The notes beneath the pieces were generated by a model. That model saw nothing but the letters and a program-made list of their open reading frames with translations. It was not told the origin of the DNA and made no database searches. The position numbers and the translations under genes were made by a program. A DNA stretch of 64,000 bases from Chrysemys picta bellii (taxonomy: Eukaryota; Chordata; Testudines; Emydidae), in contig NC_088794.1 of assembly GCF_011386835.1 (NCBI RefSeq), positions 69,140,434 to 69,204,433 on the forward strand, read 5' to 3'. Numbering within the stretch: the first letter of the stretch is position 1; every line of letters starts with the position of its first letter. This document shows positions 22,579 through 32,260 of the stretch, in pieces.

Positions 22579-23181
22579 TATCCATATTTTATAAACTCTA
22601 GCTAAACGAGGAGTTTGGAGTAGTTTGTTCGTTTTTTAACTTGTCAATGTCTCCTGTCGCGTTTACATGTCAGAAAGTATTAAGTTAACACACTAAGGCA
22701 AAAGAACAAATATGTTTGAAGTGTCATACTGTATGCCTGTTTGCAATCTCTAATCCGCTGTGTACCTTCCTCATGAAAGCAACTAGAAACATCAATAGAT
22801 GAACTCAGATGTGTAATGTCATGACTTCAGTTCATTCTATCCCTGTTGTTCATGAGTTACCTGAAATTGAAGTACAGAGGGATGAAGATTACAAAAAATA
22901 TAAACTCCTCCTCAATATACAATATATTAGGTGGCCAGACAATGAATGTTGAAGACCTTATTGGCAAATGCATTCATTCTATTTCAAAGATCATGGCTGG
23001 CAATTCCATTGACAAATTGTTTTAGTTCCTTTAGTGAACTTTTGAAAAAAACAATTTAATTATCTTCCTGATGATATTTTACATTTCTTCCTTCCCACTT
23101 TTTTAATCTAAAATGACTGTGGGTTTTTTTTAAGTACAATTAATTTATTACATCCATTGGAATAAATCTGGAATGAACTAT
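22579..23181. other. No recognised feature
   Basis: AT-rich; nothing identified. Confidence 0.45.
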
Positions 23182-23270
23182 GATCCAGATCCTCAAATAT
23201 ATTAATAGGTGCCTAACTCCCATTGAAATCAAGGAGAATTAGGTGATTAAATACCATGAGGATCTGGGCC
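23182..23270. repeat. Palindromic MITE-like repeat (well preserved)
   Basis: Left arm ccagatcctcaaa..ggtgcctaactccc, right arm gagaattaggtg..atgaggatctgggcc, with the centre attgaaatcaagg. The arms are nearly full-length reverse complements. Confidence 0.75.
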
Positions 23271-23390
23271 AATGTAATTTTGAGAATGGAATTATAGGAG
23301 CTGGGATAGATACAGTATTAAAGGGGAATTTAAATACAGTGACTTGAGTGCTAAAAGAGAAGATTAATATAAAAAAAAATCACTTTGAGC

Positions 23391-23445
23391 CTATTCCTGC
23401 TCCAATTGAAGTCACTGTGATGGCAATGAGAACATGACTGGGCCC
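23391..23445. repeat. Palindromic MITE-like repeat (partial)
   Basis: 'gagcctattcctgctccaat' with 'tgaagtcactgtgatggc' and a closing 'actgggccc'. Confidence 0.5.
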
Positions 23446-24000
23446 TTTAAAAATGATTTACTGTTTTCTCTCTGAAGGACAGATTCTCATTACACTTGCA
23501 AAGGGTTAATTGAAATTTTTCTGCTTCCCCAAGTCTGAAAAATCTCTCACCAAATATGTCCTCCTTCATTTCGAGAAGCAGAAAACAGAAGGGTCATCAA
23601 CTCCTTAGCTGCTAGCTTTTCTTATTTCTCTTAGAACTTAGCCCACTTGGTCTTTATCAGCTCTACTTCTAATTTTACTAATTTACTAATAGAGATGTTG
23701 TTCTAAATATTTCTAAGGTCAATAATTATGCATCTTTTTACCTGAGCAACTGGCCAAATTTTAGGGTCTAATAGGCTTTTCCAAATGGAAGGAAAATGGA
23801 CAGTGGGGTCTGGTAGCTTTTAAAACTCTTATTTACAAAGAATGTATAAAGTACTGTTTTGCTGAACACAGAAAGAACCAAAACAGGAGACAGTTTCTTT
23901 ACTAACAGCCCTAAGCCTCTGTAAAACTGTCCAGGCAGTGTGTCTCGAGCCCAGCACCTCTCTCCTCCCCTGCAACTTTTCTCTCACTCCCTTCCACACA
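23446..24000. other. No recognised feature left of the Gypsy element
   Basis: Sequence into which the Gypsy element inserted. The 'tcttatttacaaagaatg' stretch at 23826-23845 resembles the antisense end of an LTR-like repeat but I cannot assign it. Confidence 0.4.
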
Positions 24001-24110
24001 CCCCCTGTAGGGAGCCAGGGTGGCTGCCCTCCGAACCTGAGGGTAAAGGGCCGCTCTCTCAGCCTGAGTGGGCGGGGCCAGGCCAAGGCCGGAAGGGGTG
24101 GAACAGGAAG

Positions 24111-24117
24111 TATAAAG
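24111..24117 (+). promoter_or_regulatory. LTR TATA box
   Basis: tataaag, followed by ggcggggccc. The same motif is in the 3' LTR near 29244. This would be the retrotransposon's own promoter. Confidence 0.7.
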
Positions 24118-24542
24118 GGCGGGGCCCTTAGCTCAATCAGGGCAGCACCAGGGAGGGAGGCAGACGCAGACCGCGGGCTACTCCCTTTAGACCCTGCTGC
24201 CACGTCAGGGGAGGCCCTGAACCAGTGGAAACCTCACCTGGAGGAAGGACTGGGGCTGCCAGAACTGCCCGCTGCCGAGTACCCAGAGGGACTGGAGGAG
24301 CCGGAGGGGGAGCTGGAGCTGCCAGCAGCGGACTACCCCAACGCACTGGCGGGACCAGAGGAATTCGGACGAGCAATTGGGTAGGAAGTAGCCCAGGGAC
24401 AGTGCTGCATGGTGGTGAGTCTATATAGCAGAAGGACCCCGTTGACCCAGTGGCCGGACCCTCATCCACCGTCAGGGACCTGGGCTGGAACGCAGTGGTG
24501 TAGGGTGGGCCTGTGTTCCCCTACCCGGCCAACCCACGCCGG

Positions 24543-24662
24543 GACCTTTGCCGGCACTCCCCTGCCTGAGGGGCGCGCTACTGACCTTTGCCGGCGCTCC
24601 CCTGCCTGAGGGGCGCGCTACTGACCTTTGCCGGCACTCCCCTGCCTGAGGGGCGCGCTACT
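24543..24662 (+). repeat. Three 40-bp tandem units in the 5' LTR
   Basis: Units start gacctttgccggc and end ggggcgcgctact, at 24543, 24583 and 24623. The 3' LTR holds one unit (29734-29773). Each contains the hairpin-capable ccctgcctgagggg. Confidence 0.93.
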
Positions 24663-24784
24663 GACACTGGCTGACGTCCTTCCTGCCGCTAATTCCCCAG
24701 TGGCAGAGGCGAGACCCAGGCCGGCCAGTGATGTCGTAGCTCCCCACCGCCCCCTAGCGGGCAGGTGGACCAACACTGATCACA

Positions 24785-24805
24785 AGTGGTGGAGAACGTG
24801 GGCAG
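24785..24805 (+). other. Candidate primer-binding site
   Basis: tggtggagaacgtggg follows the 5' LTR after two bases. A TGG start pairs with the CCA end of a tRNA, as in other LTR elements. I cannot say which tRNA. Confidence 0.55.
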
Positions 24806-24867
24806 CGCCCCCTATTCCTGCCGCAAGGGATTAGAGCAAGGAGGCAGCAGCATCCCCTAAACGGAAT

Positions 24868-25728
24868 ATGGAGATGGAGAGGCTTATCAAGGTGCTGGCT
24901 GAGACTCAGCAGCAGCAACAACTCATACAGCAGCTGGGAACCCACCAGCAGCAGTTACTTCAAACCTTGGGGGCCCAGCACCACGAACAACAGACCCAAT
25001 GTTTCCAGCAACTTGCCACCCTGTGGCCGAGCCCCGGTGGAGCCCAACTGGGTGGGGCGCTTGCCCCCAATTCCCCTGCTCCACCAATCCGTCTGGCCAA
25101 GATGGGGCCTGAGGATGACCCAGAGGCTTATCTGGTGACCTTCAAGTGGGTTGCTGCAGTAGCTGGTTGGGCTCCGGACCCTGCTTGCCCCCTATCTAAC
25201 GGGACCGGCCCAGAAGGCTTACCGGGGGCTACCAGACGATGAGGCCCGTGTTTAAGCCCGAGTAAAAGCGGCTATCCTGGATGCCTTCGACATCACCCTG
25301 GAGACCTTTCAGCGACGGTTTCGGGGAAAGCTTTACCCCCCGGGTGCCCGGCCCTGGGCCGTGGCCCAGGAATTAAAGGATGCAGCATGCTGATGGCTAC
25401 AACCCGAGCATCGAACTGTGGCTGAGGTGACAGAACAGATCATCCTCGAGCAATTCGTGCATATCCTCCCGACTCCAAGGAGGGTGTGGGTGTTGTGGCA
25501 CCGGCCTCAAACTCTAAGTGCAGCTGTCATGCTTATGGAGAACTTTCTAGAGGACGAGGCCCCAATAGAACCGGCAGCCCGGCCCCAAGTTCTGGACCCG
25601 GCACTCAGAAGCCTGAAAGGGGGTCTACCCCCAGAGTCGACATGCCAACTCGAGCCCGACAACCAAATGGTGGCAATGCTACTTTTTCCCGACGGCCCGA
25701 TGCTCCATAGCCCACGCCGTCTGGACGC
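24868..25728 (+). pseudogene. Gag relic (capsid region) of the Gypsy element
   Basis: Starts at Met 24868 with a Gln-rich N-terminus (ETQQQQQLIQQL at residues 12-23) followed by the capsid-type block KMGPEDDPEAYLVTF at 78-92. The frame is lost after about residue 103 (near 25180) and stops at 25242. Capsid homology continues in other frames: FDITLETFQRRFRG (about 25290) and [15 protein letters not shown] (from 25427), with a TGA inside the preceding 'LKDAAC' block near 25391. Gag would package the element RNA in a particle. Start choice: first Met after the leader, in the frame that also holds the downstream zinc knuckle. Confidence 0.75.
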
Positions 25729-26565
25729 TTGACCCGTCCATCGGGCCCCGGCCAACCCCGTGGCCACCTGGGTGACCCTGCGCGGCCAGGGTGCACAGAG
25801 GTAGGATCTTGCTTTCGGTGTGGCGAGTACGGTCACCTGCAACGAGACTGCACGGCAATGGAATGCGACTTTGGCCGGGTGTACACCGGGGAGCGCCAGG
25901 ACCGCCCGCCGTCTGCGGCTAAATTGATGGCCCCCATGGGCATCACCGGGACACCCGTTGTGGATCTAATTGATTCGGGCTGTAGGCAGATTCTTGTCCG
26001 CCAGTCCCTCCTCCCGGATACCGAGCGGATCATTGGGGAGGTACGGATACAGTGTATACATGGAGATGTGAAACCGTACCCCACGGTTCAGGTCCCTCTC
26101 ACAGTGAACGGGGCAACTCAGTTAATGAACGTGGCAGTAGCCCCATCCCTTGCCTACCTGATCATCCTGGGCCTGGACTGGCCAGACTTTGTTGAGGTGC
26201 TCCGGTCCCTATCTCCGGAAGAGGCGTTCGAGGGAGCTTCCTCTGCGACGGACCCAGGCCCCGGGCTGTGTCCCGACCCCGGCGTTGACCCATCCCTTTC
26301 ACCCAGGCAGGACGGCTGGGAGATGGGGGGGCCCCCGGTGGATATTATGGAATTTAGCCGAGACCAAAGGGAAGACCCTACGCTCCGGTTTGCCTATGAA
26401 CAGCTGGCACGGGTAGAGGGGAAGGTCATGGAGGCCCGACGGGCTACCCAATGGCCTAGATTTGAACTGATCAGGATAGTCTCTACCACGTGGAGCGAGA
26501 CCCTAAAACCCAAGAGGTCCGGACCCAACTCGTGGTTCCCCGCATTCATTGGTGGGCGGTCCTGA
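25729..26565 (+). pseudogene. Gag zinc knuckle plus aspartic protease of the Gypsy element
   Basis: In the same frame as the gag start, so this is part of the ancestral gag-pol ORF; the Met at 25729 is internal. Residues 28-41 are a CX2CX4HX4C zinc knuckle (CFRCGEYGHLQRDC). Residues 79-84 (DLIDSG) are the aspartic protease active site, and the ILGLDW block is the second conserved protease motif. The frame ends in a shift near 26473, beyond which the reading continues one frame over into integrase. The protease would cleave the polyprotein. Confidence 0.82.
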
Positions 26566-27600
26566 AGCTAGCCCATAACATCCCGGCCGCAGGCCATTTA
26601 GGACCAGAGAAAACCGCGGCTAGGGTCCTGGCCAAGTTCTTCTGTCCCGGCATCCACCGCGAGGTGAAGGATTACTGTGGGTCATGCCCGGACTGCCAAC
26701 ACGCTGCCCCGGCTGGGGTCCGGAAGGCCCCCCCGGTCCCGTTACCAACGGTGGGTGTTCCGTTTGAACGAGTAGCGATGGACCTGGTTGGACCCTTCCT
26801 GAAAAGTCAGGCGGGCTACCAATATATCCTTGTCTTGATGGACTACGCCACCCGCTTCCCCAAGGCTGTCCCCTTAAGAAGTATCACTGCCCGCACTATT
26901 GCGGCAGAGCTCGTGAAGATCTTCACCAGGGTAGGCCTCCCTTGGGAGATACTCACTGACTAAGGGACCAACTTCACCTCTAAGTTGTTCCGTCAGGTGT
27001 GTGCCCTGCTAGGGATTAAGAAACTGCAGACCTCGGTTTACCATCCCCAGAGTGATGGGTTAGTGAAATGTTTTAATCGGACCCTGAAGGGAATGTTGCA
27101 ACGCTTCCCCACCCAGGATCTCCGTCAGTGGGATCAACTACTCCCCCCTTTACTACTGGCGGTTCGGGAAGTTCCGCAGGCTTCCACGAAGTTCTCTCTA
27201 TTTGAGCTCCTCTATGGGCGACGACCCTGCAGAGTGATGGACCTCCTGAGAGAAACTTGGGAACATACACCATCCTCAACGCAGGGCCTCTTACAATACA
27301 TCTTACAGCTGCAGGAGCGGCTGGCCCGGGTGGGTGGACTCATGAGGGAGAATTTAAACACAGCCCAGAGGGGCCAGGAGTAGCAATATAATCGGGGCAC
27401 CCAGGTCCGATTATTTGCCCCAGGGGACTGAGCCCTCCTCCTGCTCCCCTCGGAGGAATCAAAACTTTTTGCCTGCTGGCAGGGCCCGTATGAAGTCCTT
27501 CGCCAAGTGGGGCCTGTCACTTACGAAATCCGGCAACCTGATCACCGGAAGAAAAAGCAGATTTATCATGTAAATCTTTTAAAACCCTGGCGGGAATGAG
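26490..27600 (+). pseudogene. Integrase of the Gypsy element, upstream of RT (inactive)
   Basis: Integrase inserts the DNA copy. From 26490: zinc-binding region with H29, H36 and CGSCPDC at 63-69; MDLVGPF with catalytic Asp 98 (26781); EILTD with catalytic Asp 157 (26958). A TAA at 26961 follows directly. Reading resumes in the same frame (26985-27383) with SVYHPQSDGLV; at the catalytic Glu position there is Lys (AAA, 27066). Further stops at 27381 and about 27428 precede a C-terminal domain (GPYEVLRQVGPVTYEIRQ, HVNLLKPW, to about 27597). Stop codons plus the Glu-to-Lys change make it dead. Confidence 0.88.
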
Positions 27601-27731
27601 AAGGATTACTAATTGCCCCATACCTGCCTGAACCAGACCTTGGGCCACAATCCCCCGAAGAGTCTGATAATGGTGAACCGCAGCTAGCCGAGATGCTCAC
27701 CGCCGAGCAGTGAGAACAGGCCCTCTGCCTA

Positions 27732-28934
27732 GTGAAGGCATTCCCCAGGACCTTCACCACGAAGCCCAGATGGACTATGCTCGCCTACCATGCAATCCAG
27801 ACCGACCCCGGGGTGGTGGTCCGAGAGACGACCCGGCCATTGCCTAGGCGAATGCGAGAGGCCGTGGAGGAGGAAGTCCAAGCCACGTTGGGACTCTGTG
27901 TTATTGAGCATTCCCAGAGCGAATGGCAGAGCCCCGTCATCCTTGTCCCGAAGCCAGATGGGAGCTGGCGGTTTTGTATTGACTTTCGGAGAGTCAACGC
28001 CATTTCAAAGTTTGATGCATATCCAATGCCCCGCGTCGATGAGCTCCTTGACCGGCTTGGAGAAGCCTGCTATATCACCATGTTAGATCTCACCAAGGGG
28101 TACTGGCAGATCCCCTTGGAACCTCGATCCAAGGAGAAGACCGTGTTTGCCACCCCTTCAGGGCTGTACCAGTTTACCCAGATGCCGTTTGGCCTCCATG
28201 GGGCCCCAGCAACCTTTCAGTGCTTGATGGATCGGATTTTGCAACCACACACCAAGTACACTGCCGCCTACCTTGATGATGTGGTCATCTATGGCAGTAA
28301 CTGGGAGGAACATCTCAACCAAGTGGCGGCTGTCCTCCGGGACCTCCGCGCCGCCGGCCTCACAGCCAATCCCAAAAAATGCCGAATCAGGCAGGAAGAA
28401 ACCATTTATCTGGGGTACACCCTGGGGCGGGGACAGGTACGCCCCCTCATCGGGAAGGTTCAAGCACTCCAGGAATGTCAGGCGCCAACCACGAAGAGGC
28501 AGGTGCGTCAATTCTTGGGCCTAGCTGGTTATTACTGGCGGTCCATACCCCACTTCGCAACCATTACGGCCCCTCTGACAGAACTCCCGACCAAAGATAG
28601 CTCTCGCAGAGTGTGCTGGTCCGACAACTGTGAGGAGGCCTTTCAAACTGTCAAAGACCGCCTGTGTAGCGAGCCAGTACTCTTCAGCCCAGACTTTCAT
28701 CGTGACTTCATTGTTCAGACCGATGCCTCCAGCGTGGGGCTTGGGGCAGTCCTCTCACAGGAGGTGGACGGGGAGGAGCACCCTATTGTTTACATCAGTC
28801 GGAAACTGTTCCCCCAGGAGCAGAACTACTCCGTCCTTGAGAAAGAGGCCCTAGCTGTTAAGTGGGCAGTTGATGCCCTCCACTACTACCTCCTTGGGGT
28901 CCCTTTATACTGGTTACAGATCATGCACCCCTGA
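27732..28934 (+). pseudogene. Reverse transcriptase and RNase H of the Gypsy element
   Basis: Long open frame in the same phase as integrase. RT motifs: SPVILVPKPDGSWRFCID at 67-84, MLDLTKGYWQIPL at 117-129 (first Asp), FGLHGAPATFQ at 153-163, and YLDDVVIY at 180-187 (catalytic Asp pair). RNase H starts with VQTDAS at 328-333 (Asp 331) and LEKEALAVKWA at 369-379 (Glu). A single-base frameshift near 28905 ends the frame at 28934; RNase H continues in the next frame to about 29105, with the NADFLS block. The Met at 27732 is internal to the former polyprotein. This is the best-preserved part of the element. Confidence 0.92.
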
Positions 28935-29105
28935 AGTGGCTCAACAAGATGAAGGACACGAATGCCCGCCTTCAGCGATGGTATATTACTCTACAACACT
29001 ACGCCTTCACGATCCGCCATTGGGCGGGATGGGACAACACCAATGCGGACTTTCTCTCCCATCTAGGGGAGGCTGAGGATGCCAGCTCTGAGGATCGAGA
29101 GCTGG
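28935..29105 (+). pseudogene. C-terminal RNase H segment after the frameshift
   Basis: The frame of 28949 gives LQHYAFTIRHWAG and NADFLSH, the end of a Gypsy RNase H. No integrase follows; the polypurine tract and 3' LTR come next, confirming that IN is not downstream of RNase H. Confidence 0.85.
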
Positions 29106-29106
29106 A

Positions 29107-29122
29107 TTTGAGGGGTGGGGTA
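29107..29122 (+). other. Polypurine tract
   Basis: ttgaggggtggggta immediately before the TG of the 3' LTR; the primer for plus-strand DNA synthesis in LTR elements. Confidence 0.7.
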
Positions 29123-29895
29123 TGTAGGGAGCCAGGGTGGCTGCCCTCCGAACCTGAGGGTAAAGGGCCGCTCTCTCAGCCTGAGTGGACGGGGCCAGGC
29201 CAAGCTCGCTCCACCCCCCGGAAGGGGAGGGGTCGAACAGGAAGTATAAAGGGCAGGGCCCTTAGCTCAGTCAGGGCAGCACCAGGGAGGGAGGCAGACG
29301 CAGACTGCTCCCTTCAGACCCTGCTGCCACGCCAGGGGAGGCCCTGGACCAGTGGAAAACCTCACCTGGAGGAAGGACTGGGGCTGCCAGAACTGCCCGC
29401 TGCCGAGTACCCAGAGGGATTGGAGGAGCCGGAGTGGGAGCTGGAGCTGCCAGCAGCCGAGGACCGGAAGGAGCTGGAGGAGCCTGAGCCCAAGGGGAGC
29501 AGGAGCTGCCAACAGCGGACTACCCCGACGCACTGGCGGGACCAGAGGGATTCGGATGAGCAATCAGGTAGGAAATAGCCCTGGGACAGAGCTGCACCGT
29601 AGTGAGTCTATATAGCGGAAGGACCCCGCTGACCCAGTGGCGGGACCCTCGTCCTGCCACTGTCAGGGCCCTGGGCTGGAACGCAGTGGTGTAGGTTGGG
29701 CCTGCATTCCCCTACCTGGCCGACCCACGCCGGGACCTTTGCCGGCGCTCCCCTGCCTGAGGGGCGCGCTACAGACACTGGCTGGCCTCCTTCCCGCTGC
29801 TAATTCCCCAGTGGCAGAGGCGTAACCCAGGCCGGCCAGTGACGTCGTAGCTCCCCACCGCCCCCTAGCGGGTAGGTGGACCGACACCGATCACA
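29123..29895 (+). repeat. 3' LTR of the Gypsy element
   Basis: Begins tgtagggagcc and ends ccgatcaca. It differs from the 5' LTR by one instead of three 40-bp units, an extra 'ctcgctccacccccc' segment near 29206, and about 59 extra bases near 29459-29518 ('ggagctggaggagcctg'). Confidence 0.93.
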
Positions 29896-29900
29896 CCCCC

Positions 29901-30411
29901 CCAACATACATCAATATAAAGACAAATATATAGTGGAGCCCACCACACACAGAGACCAAATTCCTGGTCAGGCTTGCATACCCCTTTGTCTTAGGAGGTG
30001 GCTGCTTAGCTGTCTCTTTCAGCTACCTTAAATGACGTGTGGAGATCACACGCAACAGTTTAAACTTGGTTTAACCCAATGCACAAGAATATCTTCAGGT
30101 TGCCTCTAAAGTATGAGCCATCATCTGTTCACCTGAGTTTCTAAACCTGTTAAGGGGGCTTTTCTTGTGACTACTCTAGTGCTGAGAATACAGAGACTGT
30201 TGGAAGCTAGATCTATAGCTCTGTTGCTTTTATATTTTGACACTATTGATTTAGGAGACGTGAGATGAATATACCCTGGTCGAGGTGGGAGACTAGAGCT
30301 AGTAAGCTGCAATTTGGATAACTGCCCCATTGGGGCGGGGGGGGGTTGAGTTATTCATAAACATTATTGCAAACATGTGAAATAAAGGTGGGAAGATGAC
30401 ACTACAGGTAA
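29901..30411. other. No recognised feature
   Basis: Ordinary AT-rich sequence with a G-run near 30335-30347. Confidence 0.45.
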
Positions 30412-30490
30412 AAGAGTACAATCAGTTGATGTAAATCAGAATAGCTTCATTTACTCCACTGGAGCTACTTCAATTTACACCAACTGAAGA
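30412..30490. repeat. Palindromic MITE-like repeat
   Basis: 'agttgatgtaaatcagaata' pairs imperfectly with 'caatttacaccaactga'; the centre is tttactccactggag. Confidence 0.65.
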
Positions 30491-31204
30491 TGTGGATTTT
30501 AAACCTAAACATTTGGTCTGTATAGAGGCAGATAATCCTGGTTTCCCTAATCTGGGGAAGTGGGGTGGCGGGCAAAGTGCCAGGTGCTCAGCTTCCACAA
30601 TGATGAGCACAGAATAAGACCGTGAATAGAAGAGAATAAATCACCTCAACTGTGCATTAAAACTTTAAAAAACCATGAAATAATGGTATCACTAATTACA
30701 AGAGATCACAAGTTAATTCTGAAGGAGTTATGTCTCAAACATCAGATTTTAAAAAACCCAGACTTAGTCTGTGTTCAGAAATCGAACCTGGCCCTATTTC
30801 CACATTTTGTAAATGACTCCTATCATTAGAATAAATTGATCCAGTACCATAGATCCAAAAACCCTGGAAGTTTGAAGCGTCTGAATTCCTAATCCAGATC
30901 CAGATTTTGCTGCTTGATCTCTTCTGTAAAGGGAATGGGAGCTAGAATATAGTGATCTGGAGAAGGTAAGAGATGGCAGCACAGACTGATATACCCATCT
31001 TTATGTTAAGTATAGGAGAACAGGCTTAGCTATTATCAGAACTGACATATATTGTCTCTCAAAAATTTGTATCAAAGCCCAACTTCCTGTGGATCCCAGT
31101 TGTTTTCTGGGGTTTAGGACTCTTTGTAGGGGGAAGGAAACACAGCTCCCCCACTTATGGAACCCTGTGGGGAAAGCTCAGGGTCTGTTCCAGAGTCCGC
31201 CAAA
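30491..31204. other. No recognised feature
   Basis: AT-rich; nothing identified. Confidence 0.45.
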
Positions 31205-31333
31205 GTATTATTATTTATTTGTATTGTGATAGCACTTAGGAGCACTGATCATGGGCCGGGGCCTATTTGTGCTAGACCCTGTACAAACACAGAACAAAAA
31301 ACTGATTCCTGCCCTCAAGAGCTTGCAATCTAT
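31205..31333 (-). mobile_element. L2/MIR-type 3'-end relic
   Basis: 'ttattattatttatttgtat' followed by 'gcacttaggagcac', 'tgtgctagaccctgtac' and 'agagcttgcaatcta', a block shared with 55.94 and (reversed) 59.35 kb. Interrupted at its end by a Harbinger-type MITE. Confidence 0.55.
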
Positions 31334-31601
31334 GGGTAGGTCTTCACTACCAGCTGGATTGGCGGGCAGCGATTGATGTATCGCATCTAGTCTAGACGCG
31401 ATAAATCGACCCCCAAGCTCTCTCCTGTCGACTCCTGTACTCCAGCTCGGCAAGAGCGCAGGCAGAGTTGACAGGGGAGCGGCAGCAGTTACCATGGTAT
31501 CTTCACCGTGGGAGTCAAGTCGATTTAAGTTATTCACGTAGCTGAAGTTGCGTAACTTAGATCGATTTCCCACCCCCGCCATTCCCAGTGTAGACCAGGC
31601 C
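31334..31601 (+). mobile_element. PIF/Harbinger-type MITE, triple hairpin (copy 2)
   Basis: Ends gggtaggtcttcact and agtgtagaccaggcc. Same internal order as copy 1: 'atcgcatctag' / 'agacgcgataaatcga' hairpin, a 'gtcgactcctgtactcc' hairpin, and 'tattcacgtagctgaagttg'. Right flank TAA (31602-31604), left flank TAT: a decayed 3-bp duplication in the 'tctaagta' of the L2-type relic. More diverged than the other copies. Confidence 0.8.
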
Positions 31602-32260
31602 TAAGTAAGCTCATATTTCTGTTGACTTCAGTGAAGGAAATCTTTGTAGCGTTCCTCCTCTTAGCTCCCTGCATTGTGTTTTACAGCAAGAGTTGGAGCG
31701 ACATGACCATAACTAGTTGCAAGCATATGCACAAGGCATATTGAAATTCAATTTGCATAACAAGTTCATTTTGAAGTTATTCTCCACAAAAGTAGTTTAT
31801 TAAGAAGAAAGTTTAATTGAAACAGGAACAAATCAGGGGAAAAAATGTAAGCATTTCAAATATCACATTATATCATAAAGGAAATCTGACTCTGGGATCT
31901 ATTAAAAGGAATTGCAACCCAGGTATCTTAATATTTACATTCCCCAAAATGATTCTGTTTCTATATTTTAATTTACACATTTGTAATTAATTTATCTATC
32001 ATTTACTGTAGCCTTGTTCTATAATAGGAGATAATATTGTGGATTCTATGTTTACAAATGAGCAGTTCAGAGCACCTCCTGAGACACTGTAAATGATCTA
32101 GCAAGCAGATTTAAACAGACTCACATAACCTCATGGTTCAGATAGCAGGCCTGCATGATCTGTACACTGAAACACACAAGCTAAGTGTGCTGGTAGGTCA
32201 TCTTAACTAAATGGCTTGAAATTTTAATCTCAGGTTTCAGCTCATTGGATGAGCACCCAA
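31602..32260. other. No recognised feature
   Basis: AT-rich; nothing identified. Confidence 0.45.

Larger units (their letters stand above)
24006..24784 (+). repeat. 5' LTR of the Gypsy element
   Basis: Begins tgtagggagcc, ends ctgatcaca. Contains a TATA box at 24111 and three tandem 40-bp units at 24543-24662. The 3' LTR has one such unit but two extra segments elsewhere. Few point differences separate the LTRs. Confidence 0.93.
24006..29895 (+). mobile_element. Ty3/Gypsy LTR retrotransposon with Gmr1-like domain order (complete, inactive)
   Basis: A 5,890-bp element with two LTRs (24006-24784, 29123-29895), a primer-binding-site candidate, gag, protease, integrase, reverse transcriptase plus RNase H, a polypurine tract, and a ccccc target duplication (24001-24005, 29896-29900). 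Order is gag-PR-IN-RT-RH. Standard Gypsy order is PR-RT-RH-IN; the order here is the Ty1/copia-like one known in the Gmr1 group of deuterostome Gypsy elements. There is no envelope gene. gag, PR, IN and RT fragments sit in frames consistent with one ancestral gag-pol ORF broken by single-base shifts and stops. The copy cannot be active. Confidence 0.92.

Noticed and set aside
23829..24203. Open frames crossing the left edge of the 5' LTR, both strands
   Set aside because: They cross the insertion junction of the Gypsy element and follow GC-rich LTR sequence; not genes.
28949..29578. 209-codon frame presented as one protein
   Set aside because: Only the first ~50 codons are RNase H; the rest is read-through of the polypurine tract and LTR.
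24006..29895. Endogenous retrovirus with envelope
   Set aside because: RNase H is followed directly by the polypurine tract and LTR; there is no room for an envelope gene.
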